Origin: Nitrosopumilaceae archaeon AB1(1)
GTDB lineage: Archaea; Thermoproteota; Nitrososphaeria; Nitrososphaerales; Nitrosopumilaceae
Assembly (NCBI GenBank): GCA_033471095.1
Contig: CP136752.1
Coordinates: forward strand, 489,083-535,849
Length of the DNA: 46,767 nt
Direction: 5' to 3'
Numbering within the stretch: the first letter of the stretch is position 1; the number at the start of each line of letters is the position of its first letter. The notes below the pieces were generated by a model, which was not told where the DNA came from, did no database searches, and saw nothing but the letters and a program-made list of their open reading frames with translations. Positions 41,110 to 46,767 of the stretch are shown one piece after another. Made by a program: the position numbers and the translations under genes.

Positions 41110-41879
41110 TCTTTAGATATGTTATACTTTGAGGTATAGCCTCGTGGATTGATCATTAAATCCTTGTAGGTGTATGTAGAAGAATTACCAATTATCACTG
41201 TACTAATCATTCCCAATTCTTCATAATGATTCAATAAATCACCGAGGGTAGTTAGTACAACACTTTGAGATTCTCTGTATGCACCTTTAATTATTGCAAC
41301 AGGTGTTTTTGGACCACGATATTTTAGGACAATCTCCCTTGTATCTTTTAGTTGGTGTATGCGTTTTTTACTTGATGGATTATAAATGACTAGTACAAAA
41401 TCACCCTTTGCAGCTGCCTCGACTCGTTTTGTAATGACTTCCCACGGTACAAGTAGATCACTCATGCTCAATACTGCAAAGTCTGACATGAGTGGTGATC
41501 CAACTATGGATGAACAAGAGTTTAGAGCAGATATACCTGGCACAACTTCAACGTAAAGTCCAGTTGCCGGATCCCATTTTTCATCTGCTAATACTTCATA
41601 GATTAAGCCGGCCATACCATAAATTCCAGGATCACCACTTGAGACTAGTGATACTATCTTGCCAGATTTTGCAAGATCAATACATTGATGAGCTCTGTCT
41701 ACTTCTTGTGTCATTGCATAACGATACACGTCTTTTCCATCAATGAGATTTTCTACTAATTGAACATACGTCTCATAACCAATAATGACATTGCTTTCTT
41801 GTATTACCTGTTTTGCATGAAATGTCATATGATTGTTACTTCCAGGGCCTACGCCCACGATGTAGAGTTTGCCTGCCAT
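41106..41879 (-). CDS. cobJ: precorrin-3B C17-methyltransferase
   Basis: SAM-dependent ring methylation in cobalamin synthesis (CobJ/CbiH), 257 residues. The tetrapyrrole methylase motifs are clear: KLYIVGVGPGSNNHMTFHAK, VIIGYETYVQLV, VSLVSSGDPGIYGMAGL, VEVVPGISALNSCSSIVG, VLVIYNPSSKKRIHQLKD and TPVAIIKGAYRE. ATG 41879. Marine thaumarchaea carry this pathway. Intact. Confidence 0.93.
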   Translation of the reverse strand: MAGKLYIVGVGPGSNNHMTFHAKQVIQESNVIIGYETYVQLVENLIDGKDVYRYAMTQEVDRAHQCIDLAKSGKIVSLVSSGDPGIYGMAGLIYEVLADEKWDPATGLYVEVVPGISALNSCSSIVGSPLMSDFAVLSMSDLLVPWEVITKRVEAAAKGDFVLVIYNPSSKKRIHQLKDTREIVLKYRGPKTPVAIIKGAYRESQSVVLTTLGDLLNHYEELGMISTVIIGNSSTYTYKDLMINPRGYTSKYNISKD

Positions 41880-42068
41880 TGATTTCTAGATTATTCTTTG
41901 ATAATTATTCTTATTGAAATGATTTGTTCGTGTTTGTTGTGTAGAGATAGAATGAAAAGAAGTTAGAATGGGTTGTTTTTAGAAATTTCTTCAATCTTTA
42001 AAATAATTGTGTAGAGGTATTTCCAAAATCTTTGTAGGCATTATTAGTAAATGTTACAATTCAAATCA

Positions 42069-42305
42069 TTATAATTTGTACTTTGTTTTCATTTGTTTTA
42101 AAGTCTTGAATTTACCTTGTTTTATTTTGGAAATTGATTTTTTTATATCTAAAATATCTTTTCTAGTAAGTAGTTCGTGATCTTCCTCTGCTTGAGATTT
42201 TAAAATTCTATTTATCATTGCTTCAAAAGATTCTTGTTTATAATTTTTAATTCGCTCCCACTCTTTCTTTGATTTTTTAGATACTGCAATACTTGTTTGT
42301 TTCAT
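42069..42305 (-). CDS. small antitoxin-like / RHH-like protein, orphan
   Basis: A 78-residue protein (KQTSIAVSKKSKKEWERIKN, ESFEAMINRILKSQAEED) in the style of archaeal VapB-like antitoxins: a beta strand for DNA contact, then two helices, then a charged C-terminus. No toxin gene lies next to it; the neighbours are cobJ and a 570-bp spacer. ATG at 42305. Confidence 0.6.
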   Translation of the reverse strand: MKQTSIAVSKKSKKEWERIKNYKQESFEAMINRILKSQAEEDHELLTRKDILDIKKSISKIKQGKFKTLKQMKTKYKL

Positions 42306-42875
42306 AATTATACATGTAAATATAATATTTAATTATATGTGTTTTTTACACTGTTCAAAACCCAGATGATTTCAACATACTGTTCAATTATAATGCTAAA
42401 ATTTAGATTGTCATAACCATTTTCCCAATTGTAACACCTGAATTAAATACTAATCTGAAAACACCCAAGTTTTGAAGTGTACCAATTCATCATTACAAGT
42501 GATCATAAATTGTTGATCAGTTAAAGAGAGCTGAACTAGAATTATAAAAAATGAGTTTTTCGTTATGAGAAAATCTGAAAATTATGCAGTATTATTTTCA
42601 GCTGGGTAGAAATTAAAAGCATTTAATAAACAATATGTAAATGGTTAAAATTTTTCTTGCAGGTTTTGTGTCTCAGTTAGTTTCTATTCCCATGATGTAG
42701 ATTTGTTTGCCATTACAAAACTTACAAGTAATATACTTAACATTTTACCCTGTGAATTTGAGAGAGATGCTGCATCATTTTAAATTGTCTTTACAAAAGA
42801 TAGAAAGTTCAATTAATTATTATCACTAATTGTATAATAATTATCTAGAGATAAAATTTACCAAATTACCTTGGT
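42306..42875. other. 570-bp spacer with one arm of an inverted repeat
   Basis: No supported gene. It contains TACACTGTTCAA at 42347-42358 and the left arm (42381-42481) of a diverged inverted repeat whose partner is at 44811-44912, across the OLD-family gene. At about 42690-42713 a short stretch resembles the reverse complement of the cobJ start. Confidence 0.6.
42381..42481. repeat. left arm of a diverged inverted repeat flanking the OLD gene
   Basis: Read forward, this arm begins TGTTCAATTATAATGCTAAA and continues through AGATTGTCAT. It matches the reverse complement of 44811-44912 over about 100 bp at roughly two-thirds identity by eye. It may be an old terminal repeat or a MITE-like element. 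Confidence 0.6.
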
Positions 42876-44648
42876 TTAATTTTTTTTTGTTTCTGAACGT
42901 TTTCCTAAATATTTTTCAATGGCTTCAACAAATTTTAGTATGGGTTCTTGATTTTTTTTGTGTATACATTTAATTCCCAATTCTATAGATACGTCAGTAA
43001 TAATTTTTTTCACAGAATTTTTAACTTCATTATTCCATGGTTTACCCTGATCTTTGAAAGTATTTCTCATCCTAACCGACCATTTTTCCCTATTATTTTT
43101 GAATGTAGATCGTGATATATCAACACCCATTTTTGAAATTTCATTTTTATAGCTACTTGGTGATATTAAATCTTCCAATTCAGAGTCTGAATAACCACTT
43201 AAAGTTGCGAATGACACATCCTTTATAAAAATGGATTTTTTTTCTTTTGCAACTTCAAATGCTTCCCGACCCTCCTTGTCATAATCTAAAAAACTATAAA
43301 CATCACAAAGTAGAAGTTTCCACTTAGAAGATTCAGAGGCTAAATTATTAACGCCTCCCAAGTTAGAAAAAATAATTATTCCATTAAATATTGCATCTTT
43401 GATATCTGATGAAAGTTCAGTGGCCCATCTTTCCAATTTTTTTGAATCAGCGGCTCCTTCAGTAAGAATAACCAAGCTCGCACTTGTAAGATTATCAGCA
43501 ATTTGTACTCCAAGTACTTTCCTAATTTGAGATATGTTTTCTGCGGCAGTAACTTGAGATTTATCTACTATTAGATTCCTAGCTAAATTGGTTCTATTAA
43601 CCAATAGTGGAGAATGAGTTGAAATAATTACTTGGTTTTTAGATGAAATATCTTCAAGTACTATTCTTAGTTTATGAATAGCTTCAGGGTGTAAGTGTGA
43701 TTCTGGTTCTTCTATGGCCAAAACTATTTTTTTTTCCCTTGCATTTTTTTGTGTAACATGTTGAATAATTGAAATTGCTAGTAGACTTTTTATTCCGTCT
43801 CCTTTTAGTTTTAATTCGGTGTCAGTACCATCATCTATGTTTAGAGTCGTAGATGAACTGGCGATTCTTTTTAATTCTTCTCCGGAATTCAAATGAATTT
43901 CTTTTACATCTGGAAGAAATTCTGATACACTTTTTGTTAAACTTTTAGATATATCATCTAAAACTGGTTTTTGCATGAGTTCAATTTCTTTCATCAAATC
44001 GTTATATTTTTTTTCGCGTTCTAGAAGAGATAACTCATCAGAAATCATTTTTTCAACGATTTGAATTGTTTTATCAGAATCCCTTATTGCCTCAATATAC
44101 GTTAATTCAATATTTTCTATAATAAAGGTGAATGTTTCCTCTTTGTTTTTTATTTTTTTTGGTGAGGCAGAATCTTCTATCACCACTGATAACGGCAAAT
44201 GAAAATGCCCGATGGAAATTTTAATTCTTAAATCACCTTTAAGTTTGTTTTTGGTTTTTCTTTGGTATTTTACCTTTTCTTCATCAGATAAAGATAATGT
44301 TAATTCAAATTTGGTTTGTCCTTCTCTTTTTTTATCATTATTTTGAAGTTTAAGTGGAAAATCTCTTTCATAATTATAAATATAATCTTGTTCCCTACAA
44401 TCTAGAATTTTTGTCCTTCGACCTAATGATTGTCGGTATTTTAATCGTAATGGGAATTTAATCGTATGAGGAAAGCGATGTGAACGGAGGCTTTCATATT
44501 TAATGATATTAAGAGCAACTACTAAACCTCTTAGAATATTTGATTTACCTTGATTGTTGGGACCAATTAGAATACTATAATTGTGTAAAGGCAATTCTGC
44601 TTTAGTAATGGAGCGATAGTTTTTTATTAAAAGTGAGTTGATTAACAT
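42876..44648 (-). CDS. OLD-family ATPase/TOPRIM endonuclease
   Basis: A 590-residue ABC-type ATPase fused to TOPRIM. Walker A is GPNNQGKS (residues 29-36), the signature-like region is LKLKGDGIKSLLAISII, and Walker B is IVLAIEEPESHLHPEA with the H-loop IISTHSPLLVN. The TOPRIM part has LVILTEGAADSKKLERW (catalytic Glu) and DYDKEGREAFEVAKEKK. It resembles a class 1 OLD nuclease or the Gabija GajA subunit. No UvrD-like GajB is adjacent, so a stand-alone OLD is the better call. The gene sits between inverted repeats and is intact. Confidence 0.88.
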   Translation of the reverse strand: MLINSLLIKNYRSITKAELPLHNYSILIGPNNQGKSNILRGLVVALNIIKYESLRSHRFPHTIKFPLRLKYRQSLGRRTKILDCREQDYIYNYERDFPLKLQNNDKKREGQTKFELTLSLSDEEKVKYQRKTKNKLKGDLRIKISIGHFHLPLSVVIEDSASPKKIKNKEETFTFIIENIELTYIEAIRDSDKTIQIVEKMISDELSLLEREKKYNDLMKEIELMQKPVLDDISKSLTKSVSEFLPDVKEIHLNSGEELKRIASSSTTLNIDDGTDTELKLKGDGIKSLLAISIIQHVTQKNAREKKIVLAIEEPESHLHPEAIHKLRIVLEDISSKNQVIISTHSPLLVNRTNLARNLIVDKSQVTAAENISQIRKVLGVQIADNLTSASLVILTEGAADSKKLERWATELSSDIKDAIFNGIIIFSNLGGVNNLASESSKWKLLLCDVYSFLDYDKEGREAFEVAKEKKSIFIKDVSFATLSGYSDSELEDLISPSSYKNEISKMGVDISRSTFKNNREKWSVRMRNTFKDQGKPWNNEVKNSVKKIITDVSIELGIKCIHKKNQEPILKFVEAIEKYLGKRSETKKN

Positions 44649-44789
44649 TTGTCATAATTTGTAGACATATTAAACATTATAATTCTATCTTACATTGCTC
44701 TGTTCAAACTTAGGTCTTTTCAAGTGATATTAAATTCGGAACATATGCACACGGATAAGAGTCATAATAATTTAATTTCATGACCCTAA

Positions 44790-44821
44790 TTGAACAGTGT
44801 AGTATTTTTTACACTGTTTAA
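44790..44821. repeat. 12-bp inverted repeat hairpin TTGAACAGTGTA / TACACTGTTTAA
   Basis: Left arm 44790-44801, 8-nt T-rich loop, right arm 44810-44821, one mismatch. The same 12-mer occurs singly at about 25609 and at 42347. It could be a transposon end, an operator or a terminator. Confidence 0.7.
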
Positions 44822-44912
44822 TCTTAGAGTGTTTCCAGACTAGTGTTTAATTTGGTATTATAAATTGGAAAAACAATCATGACAATCCAAATTCTAACAT
44901 CTTAATTGAACA
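44811..44912. repeat. right arm of the inverted repeat flanking the OLD gene
   Basis: Its reverse complement starts TGTTCAATTAAGATGTTAGA and aligns with 42381-42481 (see the left arm). The two arms bracket a segment of about 2.5 kb. Confidence 0.6.
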
Positions 44913-44983
44913 TGCTTGTAGAATTATCTAAATTATATATTGTGACTACAAATATTTATAGTAATTATACATTGTAACATTCA

Positions 44984-45154
44984 ATGAGTAAACTATCAAG
45001 ACCTAAAATTTTATTGTCAGTTATAATTATCATAATATTTCTAGCAGTAATTATCTCTATTAGTGGCCCCTGTGATTTTGGATACGTTATCACAGGAGAT
45101 TATTGTGAATCAGTCCTAGTAGTTTTACACTGTGCAATCTTCGGGTGTCCTTAG
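44984..45154 (+). CDS. small membrane-anchored protein with four Cys
   Basis: A 56-residue frame from ATG 44984. After a short basic start (MSKLSRPK) comes one hydrophobic helix (ILLSVIIIIIFLAVIISI), then a 28-residue tail with C30, C41, C50 and C55. The tail would lie outside if the start is inside, and could form disulfides. Family unknown. Confidence 0.5.
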   Translation: MSKLSRPKILLSVIIIIIFLAVIISISGPCDFGYVITGDYCESVLVVLHCAIFGCP

Positions 45155-45319
45155 GTTCTGCAACTCGGTGGATGCCAGATATATCGTAAAACTACTCCAA
45201 TAATCGTACCATATTATGGAATGATTATTCTCCAGAATGATTCTGATTGTAGATAATAATTCAAAATCAATTCTAGATTTTATAAAAAATATAATTAATT
45301 AAAAAAAAGAGGAAGAGAT

Positions 45320-45838
45320 CTATTCGATCTCGATTGGTTTGCCTCTAGACCTTTCTTCGTCGGCAAGTTTTAAAGTCAATTCAAGAATTCCATTCTTGTA
45401 GTTGGCTTTAGAAGTATTTGGTTGTACTTTGTAGTTTAATGGAACGTCCACATGATACTTTCTAATGGCTTTGGCCGCATCAATATGTACCATGTTTCGT
45501 TCAACATTTACCTTGATGTCACTTTTTTCCACACCTGGCATCTCTGCAATCAATTTTACTTCTTTGGTTTTTTCGTCTTTTAGTATATCCACGATCGGTT
45601 CCTTGATATCAGATAGCTGTTGTGGTTTTGCCGGTGACAGTTCTGGTTCTACATTGCCATACGTCTTAACGGTCTGTTTTCCGTTTTGGTCTATATGCAT
45701 TACATAGCCCCAGCATACTGGAGCGTTTGTAGGTTCGGTGAGTTGTGGTGAGTCATCAAAGAGATCATTCTGCCCAAAGATGGACTGAAAGGACTCGTTG
45801 AGTAATTCTTCCACATCATCAAATAATGTCCGTGTCAT
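45320..45838 (-). CDS. Hsp20/alpha-crystallin family small heat shock protein
   Basis: An ATP-independent holdase of 172 residues. The alpha-crystallin domain runs from about residue 80 (IVDILKDEKTKEVKLIAEMP, GVEKSDIKVNVERNMVHIDA) to the conserved end KNGILELTLKLAD. The N-terminus (FDDVEELLNESFQSIFGQND) and YVMHIDQNGKQTVKTYGN match the archaeal subset that also includes gas-vesicle GvpH relatives. A short AT-rich region upstream (ATTACATTATTTATAGG) separates it from the divergent ACT-domain gene. Confidence 0.88.
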   Translation of the reverse strand: MTRTLFDDVEELLNESFQSIFGQNDLFDDSPQLTEPTNAPVCWGYVMHIDQNGKQTVKTYGNVEPELSPAKPQQLSDIKEPIVDILKDEKTKEVKLIAEMPGVEKSDIKVNVERNMVHIDAAKAIRKYHVDVPLNYKVQPNTSKANYKNGILELTLKLADEERSRGKPIEIE

Positions 45839-45918
45839 TACATAATGTAATGTATATTACATTATTTATAGGTTTAGTAGTAATATGACATAAGGTTATA
45901 TTATTGACACTCATGTAA

Positions 45919-46560
45919 ATGTGTATGTCTGTTACAGAGGCAGTTAAAGAGATTATCGTTAGAGATAAATCCATTCATGACTGTATGAAAATGAATATCA
46001 TCAATTATACAGCCTTGGCATTAAGGATGTTATCCGGTGTTGAACAAGAGGTAGGGTATAAAGTGAATCTGAATACTGTAGTAGTTGCAATTAAGAGATA
46101 TGCAGACTCGTTTAAAGAGGAAACTACAGTATACCCAGACTCTGATTTTAAAAATGTAAAACTGGTAATGACAGGTAGTATTATGGATGTGATATTACCA
46201 CCAGAATTTGGAGAGGATACTAGATGGGTGAAAAATCATTTTGCAAATAACGTAAACTATGAATTTTTCAAACTTGATGATACGTTTCGTATGTTGATAG
46301 ATGACATGGATGATATACGTAGTTTTATTGATAATATGTCAAAAGAAAGAGTTTATCATGCAGGTTTAGCCAAGATCAAAATTCATGTTGCAAATAATGA
46401 AAATAAATCACAAATCATATCACATGTAATAGAGATATTACATCGTAGTAATATAGAAATTAATAATGTATTTTTTGGTCAAGATGGAATTACTCTAGTA
46501 TTAAATGAACTAATTGCATCTAAAGCGTATGAAATACTTCGAACAAAAATTATGAAATAA
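45919..46560 (+). CDS. ACT-domain protein, probable amino-acid-metabolism regulator
   Basis: A 213-residue protein. The N-terminal half starts with a helix (VTEAVKEIIVRDKSIHDCMK) similar to archaeal helix-turn-helix ACT regulators. The C-terminal half is an ACT fold (LAKIKIHVANNENKSQIISH, RSNIEINNVFFGQDGITLVL), which normally binds an amino acid. This fits the COG2150-like archaeal family. ATG 45919 or 45925 may be the start. Confidence 0.75.
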   Translation: MCMSVTEAVKEIIVRDKSIHDCMKMNIINYTALALRMLSGVEQEVGYKVNLNTVVVAIKRYADSFKEETTVYPDSDFKNVKLVMTGSIMDVILPPEFGEDTRWVKNHFANNVNYEFFKLDDTFRMLIDDMDDIRSFIDNMSKERVYHAGLAKIKIHVANNENKSQIISHVIEILHRSNIEINNVFFGQDGITLVLNELIASKAYEILRTKIMK

Positions 46561-46767
46561 TTATACGCCCAAAGTTTCAGGTTTGGATATCTCCAAGAAT
46601 ACTTTATCGCCAACAGACAAGTTCAAAGATTTGTATTCATGCATGTCAAGTTTAAGTGAAGTTTGATTTGAATTGGATCCACCACTTATCATCTTGTTCA
46701 GACCTTTCATCATATCATCCATATTTGAAAAACCCATAACACCAGTCCCAAATGGAGATGGGGGGAA
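46561..46767 (-). CDS. hypothetical protein, 3' part (cut by the window edge)
   Basis: A 68-residue frame is open to the window end on the minus strand. It reads FGTGVMGFSNMDDMMKGLNK, then MHEYKSLNLSVGDKVFLEIS and ends PETLGV. The SVGDKVFLEI ending resembles a small beta-barrel. It is convergent with the ACT-domain gene, with no spacing. Family not recognised. Confidence 0.55.
   Translation of the reverse strand, partial: FPPSPFGTGVMGFSNMDDMMKGLNKMISGGSNSNQTSLKLDMHEYKSLNLSVGDKVFLEISKPETLGV

Larger units (their letters stand above)
44649..44983. other. spacer with hairpin and right arm of the inverted repeat
   Basis: No protein gene is supported. It holds a 12-bp near-perfect hairpin (44790-44821), the right arm of the inverted repeat (44811-44912) and an AT-rich start region for the following small gene. 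Confidence 0.6.

Noticed and set aside
42069-42305. Complete toxin-antitoxin pair
   Set aside because: Only an antitoxin-like gene is visible; no PIN or RelE-type toxin frame adjoins it.
42876-44648. Complete Gabija system
   Set aside because: The ATPase-TOPRIM protein could be GajA-like, but no UvrD-type GajB helicase is present on either side.
1-46767. tRNA or rRNA genes
   Set aside because: I looked for T-arm (GGTTCRAATCC-like) and acceptor-stem patterns on both strands and found no convincing cloverleaf; introns could hide one, so a tRNAscan-SE run would be decisive.

Overview
This window is a low-GC archaeal chromosome segment, most likely from a marine ammonia-oxidising thaumarchaeon (Nitrosopumilales-like). 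The evidence is an archaeal core gene set: sn-glycerol-1-phosphate dehydrogenase (egsA, archaeal lipids), proteasome beta subunit, aCPSF1 beta-CASP/KH ribonuclease, archaeal SepF, archaeal-type TyrRS, precorrin-3B methyltransferase and a fused CoaBC. Several core genes have a TATA-like box about 20-30 nt before the start codon, as expected for leaderless archaeal transcripts. The lineage is inferred from gene content, not from a marker phylogeny.

Layout. 1-2.5 kb: panB (5' truncated by the window edge), coaBC and a SAM methyltransferase in an overlapping operon (CoA synthesis). 2.5-5.4 kb: a large HEPN-like/TPR protein with near-identical 204-bp repeats and a small basic protein. 5.4-7.4 kb: an M24 aminopeptidase preceded by a frameshifted Mrr-type nuclease. 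7.7-9.6 kb: a HerA/VirB4-like ATPase with a nuclease-like tail. 9.7-14.8 kb: an IS-rich zone with an unknown two-gene cassette, a membrane/HNH gene, and a broken PP-loop ATPase copy joined to an IS110-type remnant. 15-22.4 kb: a decayed defence cluster (Eco57I-like methylase/nuclease, PLD protein, SNF2 helicase). 22.5-25.5 kb: an intact, tightly coupled five-gene operon of largely unknown function, the best candidate for an undescribed system. 25.7-26.5 kb: a chimeric pseudogene (PP-loop copy fused to a 245-bp piece of the HerA-like gene). 26.6-29.3 kb: an ABC-3C conflict system (HNH effector, middle component, DUF2326-type ATPase) with one frameshift in each of its two large genes. 29.3-31 kb: IS, cysteine desulfurase and other gene debris. 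31-36.7 kb: core genes (PP-loop tRNA-thiolation-like enzyme, sepF, aCPSF1, psmB, egsA, FKBP). 36.8-40 kb: a frameshifted uracil-glycosylase-like gene, a class V aminotransferase and two RusA-like paralogues (one frameshifted). 40-41.9 kb: tyrS and cobJ. 42-45.2 kb: an orphan antitoxin-like gene, an OLD-family nuclease flanked by about 100-bp inverted repeats, and a small Cys-containing membrane protein. 45.3-46.8 kb: Hsp20, an ACT-domain protein and a partial gene at the right edge.

The window is therefore core metabolism interrupted by a defence and mobile-DNA island. Single-base frameshifts are found only in the accessory genes, whereas the core genes are intact. This pattern suggests ongoing erosion (or phase-variable switching) of defence genes rather than general sequencing error, but read-level data are needed to confirm it. 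No tRNA, rRNA or CRISPR array was recognised.
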